NCBI RefSeq assembly: GCF_000471905.2
Contig: NW_006498102.1
Coordinates: 2,898,242 to 2,962,241 of the forward strand
Reading direction: 5' to 3'
DNA: 64,000 nucleotides
Origin: Amborella trichopoda
Taxonomy: Eukaryota > Streptophyta > Magnoliopsida > Amborellales > Amborellaceae
Shown: one piece after another, positions 33,186-47,600 of the stretch
Position numbering within the stretch: the first letter of the stretch is position 1
How the letters are laid out: every line of letters begins with the position of its first letter
The notes under the pieces: generated by a model
What the model was told of the DNA's origin: nothing
The model's database searches: none
What the model saw: the letters and a program-made list of their open reading frames with translations, nothing else
Program-made: the position numbers and the translations under genes

Positions 33186-36100
33186 GTAAATTAGCAATAA
33201 ATTTTGTTTTTGAAGTAATTTAAGTGGAGATTTAACACTTATAATCTAGAATTTCAAGTTATGCGGAGATTATATGGATTGATTGAACGGCTAATAATGT
33301 GTTTTAACTTGATAACTAAAAATTGTAATTTCAATGTATTGCAATATGTTCCTAAAAAAAAAAAAGGTAAAAAAATGTATTGCATTATGGATAATATAAG
33401 TTGAATTACGTAGGGTGTCAGATTTATGACGAGCTAGTTAATGATACAAAGCAAGGTTCCTTCGACCGCTTTGAGATTGGGACTCATTCCTGCGCGGCTT
33501 TAACCGCATTGAGATTGGGACTCGTGCCCTGCGAGGCAGGTTTGAGTGTACTGCCTGAATAGTGTGCAAGCCAAAAAAATGGCTAAAAATTGAAAAAAAT
33601 ACAAAAAAATTGATAAAAAAAAAAGTAAGCTATCATCATCATCATCCAAGCCTTATCTCAACTATTTGGAGTCGCCGCATGAATCATATTCCGCCATTCT
33701 AGTCTATCAAGGGCCATACCCTCAGTTATATCATAACTCAACATATCTCTTCTCGTTACTTCCATCCATATCTTTTGGGGCTTCCCCTTCCTCTTTTAGA
33801 ATCTTCCACTTGCACGAAATCGCCCATCTTAACTGGTGTTGTATTAAGTCTATGCTACACCAAATCTCCGTGTTGTATTAGGTCTATGCTGCTCATAGGC
33901 AGCTCACCTAAGTCTACTTTCCCTCACCATATTGAAAAAGCAAACTATGATCAACATTAAAATTCCAAATACGATGGAGAAAGATATATAAAAGATGGAT
34001 TTAGAAAAGGCTTAGGTTTGCATAAGGTGCACACCTTATACTATTCAAGTAAGTCGCACCTCTAAATTTTACCAGAAGATATAGTTCTTGTATCAGAAAC
34101 CTGAGGATGACTTGAAAATCCATGTTCAGCCCTAACTATGAAATTTAAAATTCCAAAATACTGAAGATTGATTAGATCTATGAATACTTGAAAATCTTGA
34201 AGATAGATGGTCCAAATAACTTGTTACGAGATGCACAATTTTTTAGACTTCAAATTCTTTTTGTTTCTTTATATCCATACATCTGGAGTCCAAGATGATA
34301 AATTGGAAGGTTTTCCAACTTTGGAACACTCTTTTCTACTGGATTTTTGAGATGTACCTTACTTCTAAAGTATGAGGTTGCAACCTTATATAAATGTTTT
34401 TCTAAAAAATTGGAAAAATATAAAAATAGGATATATGACATCAAAAACATCAAAATGGTGTATAAAGTATACATGTTTATTTAAATATGGTGTATACAGT
34501 ATACATTGATTTTACCAAAAATAAATTTTTATAATTTTTAATAAATGTTTTTATTTTACTTGAGTCTGTACACAATAACTTGGCATGGCATGGCATGGGG
34601 CCGAGTCCGAGTGGACTTAACCAAGTTCTAAAACCCTGTTACAAGTAGAAATCACATGTTCTCATTAATGCAATAATGCTTTGTTGATAGAATTCTGTCG
34701 TCTATGAAGCACAGGACTCTAACATTTATGAGATATTTGAAGATCTGTTTTTTAGTCAATGCAATTTGAGTCCTTTTTACTTCTCATTTTGTAAAAAACT
34801 AAAACCTGGTTTTATCAATTCCTTTTTCAGTTTCTGCAGATATTCTCAATGAATTTGCTAGAAACAAGATTTCCTTAATATTAACATTTCATCTCGTTAA
34901 TAATGATATTTACTAATATTTATTAATGAAGTCACACAATTTTTGATGCGCATTTTGCAATTGAAAAGTGTGCAAGATTTAGATCTAGAGGTATTTGAAT
35001 GGGGCATTTACAAATGGAATTGTTCATAAGCTGATGTACATTTCAGAGTTGAACTACTAATTGCAATATGTATTCTTTGGAGTGCTACTAATCCAAACTT
35101 GGAGATATTGATCTTTGTGATGACTGCTCGCATCTATTCAAAACATTAAACTTGAAGGCCCTGAATGGTTCATAAGCTGATGTACATTTCAGAGTTGAAC
35201 TACTAATTGCAATATGTATTCTTTGGAGTGCTACTAATCCAAACTTGGAGATATTGATCTTTGTGATGACTGCTCGCATCTATTCAAAACATTAAACTAG
35301 AAGGCCCTCTATCCACCATCTCTCATCTCTTAAATCATTGTCATCATCATCCGAGCCTTATCCCATCTATTTGGGGTCAGCTACACGAATCTTTTATACC
35401 GTTCTCCACTATCAAGGGCCATATCTTCAGTAAGACCGTAAGTCACTATGTCTCTTTTTAATACTTCCATGTCCTTTTGGGCCTTCCCCTTGCCTTTTTA
35501 GAGCCTTTTACATAAACCAAATTGCCCCTCTTAACTGGTGCTGTATTAGGTCCATTCTGCACATGGCCAACCTTCCTAGGTTCATTTTCCCTCATCTTAT
35601 CGCGTATTGGAGCCACCCTTAAGTTCCCTCGTATGTATTTCAAATTCTAACCTTTCTTATCTTGCCACTCATCCATCTCAACATCTTCATCTTAGCTACA
35701 CTCATCCTATGGATGTGTTGTTTCTTGACTGCTCAACATTCAATCCCTAAAGAATGGCTGGTCTTACAACCTTCCTATAAAACTTCCTTTCAGTTTCATT
35801 TGTATGCGGCGATCACATAAAACTTCGGATGCACATCTCCACTTCGCCGACCTAGCTCTTATTTTGATGCACTACGTCTTTCTCAATCTCTTCATTCTCA
35901 TGGATCATCTACTTAAGATATCGAAAATAATCTCTTTTAGGTATTTCTTGGCTATCAATCTTAACTACTTCTCGTTTCTACTATTATTACTAAATTACAT
36001 TCTATGTATTTTATTTTAATCTAACTAATATTAAAACCTTTATATTCTAGAGCATCCCTCTAAAATTCTAAGTTTGTGTTGATGCTGCCTCTAGTGTCAT

Positions 36101-38617
36101 CAATCAAAACTATGTCATCCGTAGACAACATGCATTAACTCTCAATTATGTTATCTCTCAAGTCCTAATTGCTTGAGCCAAATGAATTCCAAATTACTTG
36201 TATTTATGCTTTTGCTTACAGGGAAAAATTTGGAATTGGAGCACCTCTTTATCTTCAATTGTTAAATTTGAGAAAGAGATGTTTGGACCATATATCTTAA
36301 CTACAACTATCTTTAGACGGTTAATATTTCATCCATTAGAAAAATTTATGTTTATAAGTTACACACATCTTACAAGTGAGTGGTTCATCAAACTGCCATA
36401 ATGAGAAAGTTGTAATGAAAAATGTACAAAATCCCCTAAATACACAACTCAGAGAAATAATTGGGACTCAACATATTAGAAATGAAAGTTGTTTGAAATT
36501 CCATTAATGTAATTGATGGAGTGTCAATGCAGTTATCCAACTATTCTTGTCTTTGAGTTAATGTTACCTTTTAGACATTATATGGTTAATGTGCAACCAG
36601 TTTGCACAAATAATGAGCACATGGTTCAATAATCACAGTATACATGACAAGTGAAACTAAAAAGTCATGGAATGAAAATTCAGATTGTAGTTATGTAATT
36701 ATACCTTAGTGGATTTGTGATGAGAAGGATTCCTTGTTCTCTCGAATAGGAAAGTGCCTCCTGACAAGGTGGCATGAGTATTCTCAGCCCTATAGTCTGC
36801 AGGGAACAAAAGCAAATAACTCAAAGCAAAATCCTGTACTTTTTTATATATTGGATGAATACGATAAAACTATTAATTCACATTGTAGGACCAGAATGTA
36901 AACCCACTTTCACACAACATTTACATATAACTAAGAGTATCTCTTGTGATGCAATAGATGTAAGCATGAAAGACATGATGATAAGACCATGTTGATATTT
37001 AAATCTCAACATTCATATGGGTATGAATATGAAAGGTTATACTTGAAGGAAAAGAAATTCCTAAATCTCCCTCGTGGTCAGAAGCTCATTTACATTAACC
37101 GTTAATCTCGTATTCGTAACATGTATTTTGGAACTATTATTTAGAAAAGGCATGCAATTGACATTTCTGAAGGAGGAAGACTTGTCACATTTATTTCATT
37201 TTCCACAGTATTTGTAACATATGTATCTTGTTTTATTGTGATTTTATGATCTTTGAGACCTTATAATGAATCGGTAAATGGTTGTCCATAGGGTGGACAT
37301 AAGGATTGGAGCTCCAAAGTTTAGTTATTCTCTTAAGGAAACTTACAACTAATGGAAATAAAAGGAATAAATTTTATTGTATTTGATGGATAGAATTGTC
37401 ATTTATCTTTTGTTTAGTCTTTATTTGTCTTATGTTTCTAAATAAGGGCAATATTGTCCATAAGTTGTAATTAGGGTTATTACTTAATGTTATAAGAGGG
37501 GTAAAGGTCATAAGTGACCACTGCGCCACTCTCTTTCCCTCTCTATCACTTTATCTTTCACACGTCTCTCTCTCCCTTCATTATTTTTAATTTCTTTCCA
37601 CTGTTTCTCTAGATCCTGCCAAACTGTTTTCTTCTTTACTTTAACTTCAACTTGGTATCATAGCAAGAACAAGAAAAAGAGGGGGTCGATCTTAAAAAAG
37701 ATGCTCATGAATTGTGTGTAGGGCTGGCGTCATCCTTTGGATTAGAAGCCATCATCATGCCCTTGGAACCCTAACTCTTTTGTTTTTAGCAGTAACTAAG
37801 CCAATGGAGGTTGAGTTTTTTTATGATTCTAGATGCCGATCAAGTATTTATTTGAAAACCTAGTTGTTGGATGGATTAGGGTTTTGTATACCCCAATCAA
37901 AGAAACATTGTTAATATTTTTTTTTGATGTTTTATGAAAAAGAGGGAGTATGATAAGATATGAGGGTGTAACCAGATCTGTAAAACCTTTTATTTGAAGA
38001 GATCAATCAAATGGTGTAATTTGATCTCAATTGTTTATCAAAAAGATTTGAGGGTGTAACCAAATCTTAACTATAGTAGAAAATGTCTCTACCAAGGTTT
38101 AAAAAATTGGTAACTCGATCCGGAATAGCCCAAGACGCTCTGGATCCTATAGAAAAATGGGATTTGGCCGATTTTAGGTAGAAAATCGCCTGATGACGTC
38201 ATTAATCGACTACACATCACTGATTTATGCCAACCTATCACTGGTTTATGCCGATCGTGATGTCATCTGACCTCATGAAACTGGATTGTGATGGAAGATG
38301 GGGGCCATGAATCGAATTGAATAGAGGATGGGCCCTTCGGATATTTTTTGTAAAACTAGGGGTATAATGTGCTGCCTCCAACCAAGTGGCAAACTATGTG
38401 AGGCCATAGGCTCACCCACCAACCCTTGTGACACACCACACGCAATCACGTGGGGCCACCCCCAGCTCACCCATCATTCCACCTACCTTTGCACACTCCA
38501 CGTGTGCACACTACGACCATTTATGAGCCCTTTTATAGATGTTGAAATTATACTAGCTCTTCGATGTGGGACAATTGTCCCATTCCTCCCTTCAATTTGA
38601 AAGTTTCAAATAACGCA

Positions 38618-38657
<40 letters not shown>

Positions 38658-41600
38658 CCCTCCGCAACCCCTCCCACGATCACAACAAATGCCTTAGAGT
38701 TTATCTCTCTCTAGTTATCTACTATAAAATTTTGATATTATGAATATAGTCACGTTAAAATTAAATTTGTATTATTATGTTGAATAAATACAATAATTTA
38801 AAAATTGTTAACCTATTTAGGATAATTATATTAAAATTGCTATTGCTATATTGAAATTTTTATTGTTATAATTATATTAAAATGTGACATAATTTAGTAT
38901 ATTAAATTGCTACGTTATTTAACAAATTATTATTGTAACATAAATTATATTATCTTTATATTTAGTCTAGATTGTAGTTTTAAATAATATGTTTTAACTT
39001 TTATAAATATTAATAAATAATTTATTGTTAATTTGTTATTATTACAATAACTTATTTTATAGAGCAATAAAAATTTGGTATAATTTTGAATTGTATTTAG
39101 TTGTTATATAGAAATTTTTGAATCATGTTTATTTATAATTAATAATTATATTGATAACCAAATCTTGTATTTTATTTATTAACTATACATCAAGACAGGA
39201 AAACAACATCTCAATATTCACTTATTTTTACAAAGTAATGAAAACACATAATGCATCACTCCTAATTTCTTTTAGAAACTAAAAGAACACTATTTTTAGA
39301 TATTTATAGTATTTTTTGAAAGTTTTGGGGACAAAAATTGCCGATTTCGCCAATTCTCCGAACCAATCCACTGACTCTCTGATCTGACACGAGTATGGGT
39401 GTGATCGATTAGACCTTGGTCTCTGCAGGCATAAAATATGGAGTCATTTGGACTCCAAATCACAACAGTCAGGTTTGATGGAATCAATTATTTAGAATGG
39501 GCTAGATCGGTTAGACTATTTTTAGGTGGAAAGAAAAAACTGGCATATATTGACAGCCGTGTGGAAAAACTTGACCTGAAGGATGCTAAATATGCAGACT
39601 GGGAGGTTGAAGATATAATTATTATGAATTGGATATTATTTCCTACGCAGCCTAATATGAGTCAATCCTTTATGAACTGAAATACCTCTAAGGAATTATG
39701 GGAGATAGTCTTTAACTCCTATTCCTAAAAGAAAAATATTGCAAGGGTTTATGAATTGGAGCAGCAAATCAGTGGTTTTAAACATGGTGACTTGTCACTG
39801 AGAGACTATTATGCTCATCTACATGGTCTTTAGGATGAGTTAAGCCAGCATCAACCCATATAGTGTGCTTCTTGTGCAAAGGAACAGAGAGAGATTGGAA
39901 TAAATAAGAATTTTGATCTTTTGAGGGTAGTTAATGGAGAGCATGAAAAAATTAGAGCAAATGTTCTCAGTGGTGAGACTTTTGCCGTCACTTGGTACTG
40001 TTTTTTCCCTTCTTCAGCGAGAAAAAACTTGGCGCAAGATAATAGCAGTGTCTATGGGTGAAACTGAAAGATCCTCCCTATTCACAAGTTTTAGTGGTAA
40101 TGGAGGTGGATGACGTTTTGGGAGTTGTGGTGGAGGCCTAGGTGGTGGACGTGGCCATGGAAACCACATATCTGATGCGAACGACAAATTAAAGTGCACC
40201 CACTATGGGAAGACTTGAGGCGAAGCCTTCCAAGGGCAAATTCAGCAACAATCAGTGAAAGAACTGCTCCAGTTACTCAAGGAAAGCAAAATACCATCTC
40301 CTTTAAGCCTCAATAAGAGTTGGTGACTATTCCTAAAAGAGAACTCCTAGGTCTCAAGCAGCAGGCTTTTATTCAAGATCCTTCTTTCTCCTCTAAGTCT
40401 CACATTGCACAATCAAGTATATCTGCACCAGCACATCATATCTCTGTAAATAGCTCTGAAACACCTTGGATAATTAATTCTGGAGCAAGTGAGCATAGGA
40501 GTGGTATGGTTGATTTTTTCTCCTCTTATGTCCCTTGTTCTAGTCATGAATTAGTTAAAATAGTAGGTGGTTCTTGTATTCCAATCACGGGAAAGGGAAC
40601 CATACATGTTGCTCCTTCTGTTAACTTGTCATCCACCTTGTGTGTTCCCAATCTTTCTAGTAACCTGATGTCAGTTAGTAATCTCACAAAGACCTTAAAT
40701 TGCAGTATAACATTTTTCCCTTCTCATTGTGTATTCCAGGACTTGATAATGGGGAAGGCATTTGGGCATGTTCATGAAAATAGAGGGTTGTACTTTTTGG
40801 AGACTCCTGATCCTGCCTTGATTTTAGCATTCACATCTTCAATTGCTAATAAAGAAAGGATATATTTGTGGCACACCTGGCTTGGTCATGCATTGTTTTT
40901 TACTTTGCGTTCTTTAGTTCCTAAATTGTTTGAGTCTCTGGGTTAAGTTCAATTGGAATGTGACATTTGTACGTTGACATAACATTGTATAACTTTATTT
41001 TCTATCAATATCAATAAAAAGAGTGATGTTCCTTTTTATCTTATACACTTTGATGTGTGGGGTCCTTCACCAGTGTATATGTGTTTAAATTTTGTTTAGT
41101 TGTCTCATTTGTGGATGATTATTCTATATTTACAACTGTCTATCAAATGAAACACAAAGATGGAGTTGCTAATCTATTCCAAGTCTATCACAAAAATGGT
41201 TAAACTCAATATGATGTACACATTAAACTCTTGTAGTCTAACAATGGGGTGAGTACGTGTCAAACATACTTAGAGATTATCTTCTTGATCAAGGGATTGA
41301 GTTCCAAACAACGTGTCCATACACCCCCTAGCAGAATGGTATAGGTGAGAGAAAAAACATACATTTGTTGGAAGTCACCCGAGCTCTTTTACTGGGAATG
41401 AAAGTTCCAAAAATTGTCTGTCTGAAGCAGTTCTCACTGCTCCCTTTTTAAAAAACTGCATGCCCTCTCGTGTTCTTGAGGGAAAATCTCCTATTGAAAT
41501 TTTTCTTCCCAACTCACCCATGTTGCCTGTAATCAATATGCCTCTGCCTTCTAGTTTTCAGATTAAGGAGGAGACCAGAAAGGTTTGAAAGTTAGAAAAG

Positions 41601-44600
41601 GCAAATATATGGACTGAAACAGTCTTTTGGAGCATGGTTTAAAAAATTCAGTGAGGCACTACTGAAATTTGGGTTCAACAAGAGTCGAGTTGTTTGTACT
41701 CTTTGTGAAGAAGGATATTGCTGGAATTACTGCCCTTATTGTGTAAGTTGATGATATTATTTTGACAGGGGATAATGTGAAGGGCATTGAATATCTTAAA
41801 TCTTATTTAAGCAATGTTTGATATCAAAGATTTAGGACCCCTTAATTAGTTTTTGGGAATTGAAGTGGCAAGATCAAAGAGAGGGATTGTCATCTCCCAT
41901 AGAAAATATATGTTGGACTTGTTACAACAAATGGGGATGTTGGGATCTAGACCTGTAGATACTCTTATAGAAGTTAATCGTAAACTTCATGGAGAAAGGG
42001 GAGAGCTACTCAAAGATCCTAATCAGTGTTGACGAATAGTTGACAAACCTATATATCTCACAATCACTCGACCAGACATTTCTTATGTGGTTAGCGTGGT
42101 CAATCAATTTATGCATGCACCATATAGACCCCGCCTTAATGTTTTTTTTTGAGAAAGGTTAACTTTGTAATTAAATAGTAAGAATACATTTGGCTATAAC
42201 CTAAAAATGGCACTCCCACAAGTTGAGTGCTCAGACAAACATAAGTAGTAAGAGAAGAAGGAGAAAGAGGGACAGGAGAGGTACACAGTAAAAAAAAAAA
42301 AGAATAAAAAGATCTACACCAATAGAAGTGATCGGAGTTCAACGAACTCCCAAAAAGTTATGTATCCAGGTTTTGCTTTCGACCGGCGAGCTTTAACTTA
42401 CCATCATAAGCTGACTGTATTGGTGCGAGCTAAGCAATCGACATTCTGACTTGCTTCCTTTGATTGGAGAGGGAGCAGCTCAAAGAGGTAAAAAATGGGT
42501 GGTGTTTGTGAGGTTATAAGGATGTGGAGGCAAGATAGAGAATAAACGGAGATATTGTGGAGCAAAATGGAGCTCCGGCTACTAATGAGGGGCTATCCAG
42601 CAGATCTTCCACACCTGGAAAGCCTTTGAAACTGATAGGGGTTGTAATTTTTCCCATTGCCCGACTTTTATTTTCCCCAAATTTGTCCGTCACCTCTGTT
42701 TCCTATCTATCTTGATCTTTCCCTAAAAAATGTTACACCTCTTTTCCGCTTGTCGAAAAGGAACCTCCAAAAGCAAGTTGTAGTCTGAGGTCGGCTACCA
42801 AGAGGTGGCAGACGTATGAGCAGAAGAAGAGAAGAGAGGATGGAACTGGGGGAGAGGTAGCCTCTGTTGCCGGATGCAATCTTTGGTCAACTGTTAGAGA
42901 AGAGAAGAATAAGAAGGGATATAAGAGACGAGAGGAGAGAATAGAAGAAAGGAGAGCAGGAGGAGAGAGAGTACATAGAATACTCAAAGCAAGAAGAAAA
43001 GGGAAAATAGAGAGCATGTGGAAGACATAAAAGCTGAACCGAGAGAGAGTTAGCTGCTAGCAGCAACAAGGTGCAATCTCTGGTCAGCTATTAGAGAAGA
43101 GAAGAGAAGAAGGGATAGAAGAGAGGAGTGGGGAGAAGAGGGGAAAGGAGAAAAGGTGGAGAGCGAGCGAGTACAGAGAAAACTTAAAGCAAGAAGAAAA
43201 GGGAAACATAGAGAATGCAGAGGAGAAAGAGGGTGCCCCGCAAGAGAAGTAGCTGCTGTCTGCATGAAACATAGAGAATGCAGAGGAGAAAGAGGGTGCC
43301 TCGCAAGAGAAGTAGCTGCTATCTGCACGAAAGATTTAAAGTATGGGCAACGAAAAGAGATGGGTAGGCGAGAGGGGTTTGATTAATAGGAGGTGTGTTA
43401 GGTTGAAGGGATTTGGTGTATTTGGGTATAGGGAGAACTGGGGTCTGGGTACAGAAACGGATGTTGAGTAGGTTGGTTGGAGAGAGGGCAGAAAGATGAT
43501 TAGAGAGAGAGAGGAGAGAGAGGAGAGAGAGATAGGTTTGAGTGGGGGTATGGGTGAAGAAATTCTTTCCTTGTTAAGGGATCTCCTGCTGAGAAGGTTA
43601 GCCAATGGATGAATTGTTGAAGGGGCAAAGAAGAGAAAGAAGAGATGAGATAGAGAGAATGGTGAGGAGAGGTAGAGAAAGGAAGCAGGAAGTCCAGGTT
43701 GTGTGGCTATCTGAGTTGGCTGGTTGGGCTTACGAACCTTTGTTTGCTCACAGGCCCACGTTGGCACCCTCCTTGGCTAATCGACCTGCCATTGAGTTTG
43801 CCTTTCTATAGATCTGGGTGAGGGATACGTGAGGAAGGGAATTACATAAGAAATAAATGTGCTCAAAGATAGATGAGAGCCTCCATGGAGGCTGGTGCAT
43901 CTGTGTGGCCCAGCAAACGGTGTTGAAAGTGTTTGATTCCACTAAAATGCCTTGTATTGCTGGCTCTATCTCTAACAGTCTTTTGAGGCCAACCAGAAGG
44001 GCCATAGCCTCTGCGAAACTCGAATCTTGGTTCCCAATGTATTCTGAGAAGGTCTGGATGGTAGAATTAGGATCCGACAATGTTCCTCGAATTCACAAAG
44101 GGCCAGGGTTACCTTAGGAGGAACCATCTACATTGAACTTGAGGAAACTTATGGGAGGGGGGGACCACAAAGGTCTAGGTCTATTCATTTGGGCTGCAAG
44201 GAGTAAGAGACAATCCCAGTTATTTAGAAAATGAGAGATGGGCAAGGTAGAAAACATGGAAGTGAATTTGGCCTAGAAGGCTATCAATGTATTTATAGAG
44301 TCAAAAATGCCTTTATAGTTTTTTGCATCCCTCTGAAAGTCCTGGAGTTTCTTTTTAGCCAAAGACTCCAAAAGAGGTTAGCTACAACAAGGTGCCATAA
44401 TTTTCTACCAGTTTTGGAAAAAGGAGGTGAAAAGTAAGTTTCGAAGAACTAGGTCAAATTAGCTGAGGTGACCCATTGTGAGCCAAATATCTTGAGAAGG
44501 GAAGACCAGAGGCTCTGAGACCCTTCAAGTGGAGAAAGAGGTGGAGAATGGTCTCCTCTGCTTGGAGACAAAGAATTCATTGCTTAGGGAATGCTAGGCC

Positions 44601-47600
44601 CCTCTTTTTGAGTTGATCAAGAGTGAGGGTTTTGCCATGTAAGAGAACTCAGATAAATGCCTGAACTTTGTGAGGTATGGGTAGGGACCGAGTTAGGTTG
44701 ATGAGGACGTTGGGGTTGGTAGTAGGGAAATGTAGACAGAAGACATTGAGAATGCACCTGAGGGGGCAGGGGACTAGATCAAAGAATCAGGTCTAGACAG
44801 AGTAATAAAGCGACTTTCTAAGGTTTCTAACATGGAGATGAGGCTGGTGGATTCTTTCTCATTGAGATTTCGTCTGGATATTGGTGCCCAGACCAGAGTA
44901 GTGCCAGAGAAAGGCGCATAGTCAGCGATAAGGGCCGCTGGATCACAAACGATGAGGAAGGGAGAGGGAAAGGTTAGGGAGAGTGGAGAAGATCTAAGCC
45001 AGGTATCAGTCCATAACTTAATTCTCAGGCCATTGCCGAACCTGAAACGAGTTCTGATAGTGAAATCAGTTCTAGTGGAGGATATGCTTTTCCAAACTCC
45101 TCAGGATCTGTGTGGGTGGGGGGGGGGATCACTGCCATTCACCCCATATTTGGCTTGGATTACTTCTTTCCAGAGGAGGGGGTGGGAGCAGGAGAATTTC
45201 CACCACGGTTCATAATTTTAGGATTTTTTATTCCTAGACCACCGAAGTACTTTAGAATACAGACAATATCCCAAGCTACTAAATGGATTTTCTTGGTGTC
45301 ATCAACCCCAGACCATAGAAAATCTCTCATGAGTTTTTCCAATTTTTGGATGACTGAGATAGGGATTTGAAACATTGACATGTAGTATATAGGAATGCTA
45401 GCTAAAGTTGCTCAGATTAGGATAATTCTACTCCCAAATGAAAGGTATGGTTTCTGTGGCACAGCCTAAGCGAGAAGCCATGCTAAGAAAAGCTGCACTG
45501 TCAACCTGGATACCCATCATTTTAGTCTTGGAGAGGTTTACTTTCATCTCAGTGAGCAATTCAAAAGTTCTCAAAAATCGCCATAGACTATCAACTTGGG
45601 TAGGGTTGGCGTTACGGAAAATGAGTGTCGTCAGCATAGAGAAGGTGAGATATTGTGGGACCAAAGGGGTAAGTTCTGAAGCCCGAGAGAGAGCCATTGT
45701 CATAAAGTCTAGAGATAGACTGACTGAAGAGTTCACCTATAAGTGTGAAAAGGAAGGGTGGCAGAGGATCACCCTGCCTTATTCGTCTTTGTGCTTGGAA
45801 GAAGCCTTCAAATGATCCATTAATAAGGATGGAGAAAAAGGGGTTAGATATGCACTTGGATATCCATTTCCTTCAAGTTGAACCAAATCCCATTCTAGTT
45901 TGGATGGAATCTAGGATACCCCAATCTACCCTTTCATAGGTCTTATCCCAATCTAACTTAATGATGAGACCTTATTATCGAGAAAAGGATCTCGAATGGA
46001 TGGCCTCGTGAGCAGTTAGGGCCCTGTTTAGGATTTGTCTGTTAGAAACAAAGGCAAATTGAGTGTGGGAGATAATGGAAGAGATGACAGGCTGAAGCCT
46101 AGTTGCTAGGACTTTGGCTAAGATTTTATAAGAAGAGTTCAAAAGACTGTTTGAGTGAAATTCCTTCATCCTATGGGCACCTTCTATTTTGGGAATCGGA
46201 GCTAGAAAGGTACATTTGTGTGCTGAGTTAATTCTGTTCGTAAGGAAGAATTCTTCGAAGAATGCCAAGAGGTCTGGGGTAGTAATTTCCCAGAGGTTTT
46301 AGAACAAGGCAATGGGGAAGCCTTCTGGTTCTAGGACTTTATCTTTTGGAAGATCAAAAGTAACTTTCCTAATCTCTTTCAAAGACAAAGGCCTCTCAAG
46401 ATTGGCAACATCTTCAGGAGAGATAGCTTTGAAAGATAGGTTGCCTAATTGAGGGCGGGGGTGGTTGGGCTCAGAGAAGAGGTTAGAGAAGAATCTAATA
46501 AAAAGACGACTGACGTGGCTTGGGTTAGGGAAGATTTGGGGACTAACAATGATTTGTGTGATAGCATTTCCTCTACGTCTAGAATTGGTCGTCTTATGGA
46601 AGAATGCCGTGTTACGGTCTCCCAGTTTAAGCCATTTGATCATTGATCTCTGATACTAGTAAATCTCCTCTTGTTTTAAAGTTTGGGAAAGACCAATTTT
46701 TGCTTGGATTCTCTAATGCAGATAGGGGTCTTGATTCTTCCAACTTGTTCAGATCTAAGATAAAGGTTGAGTACACTCTAATCCAGGTTCTGAAGTTTGA
46801 GGGGAGATCCCTACTCCATTGCTTGAGGACAACTTTAAGGTTTTGGAGCTTACAGGTGAGCCTAAATCCTGCTTAGTCGAAAGCATTGGTGGAGGAGCAC
46901 AAAGATGGAAAAGTTGGTTCTTCAAACCAGTGCAGTTCAAACCTAAAAGGTTTATTGATGCAAGGAGTATGGTTGATATCTAGGAGAATAGGTTTATGGT
47001 CTGAGGTTGCTTTAGGGAGAACTTGGGAATTGGTGCTAGTGAACTTAGATTACCATTTCTGGTTGACCAAGAACATGTATAAATTTTGACATAATTGGAA
47101 GAGGTGCGTGGTTATACCAAGTGAAGGATGTTCCTAACAAGGGTATATCGATAAAGGGTATACTTTCTATGAAGTCTGAGAAAGTTCTCATCGAAGCATT
47201 AATATTCCCCCATTGGATTTTTCATGTGGCCATCTCACTGTATTGAAGTCGTCAGCCAAAAGCTAGGGGATATTAGGTGGGGCGGGGGGAGGGGGACAAA
47301 GAGGAGAGTTCAAGCCAGAGATTTGGTCTAAGGGTTGGGTTGTTTGGGCCATAGACGAAGGAAGTAGAAAAAGGGAAGTTATCTGCTAAGTGGGTAAAGG
47401 ACAAAGATACCAAAAACTCGAGAATTTGTGCCGAGATACCTCAGAGGATACCGGGATTTCAGATAACTCAGATACCCTCCGAGGCCCCCTGTGAATCTTT
47501 GGCCTCCCAAGCACAGGGGTTTTGACCCCAAGTAGACCTAATCAAAGACAAATCCGGGGATGGGAGCTTAGTCTCAAAAAGGGCTAAAATGGTCCGGTTA

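Noticed and set aside
36198..36401. Frame with WNWSTS...KEMFGPYILTTTIF that looks like exon 2 of the lactamase-like gene
   Set aside because: Spacing between the Trp and FGP blocks is wrong, no good donor follows, and 52084-52231 fits the family and both splice phases much better.
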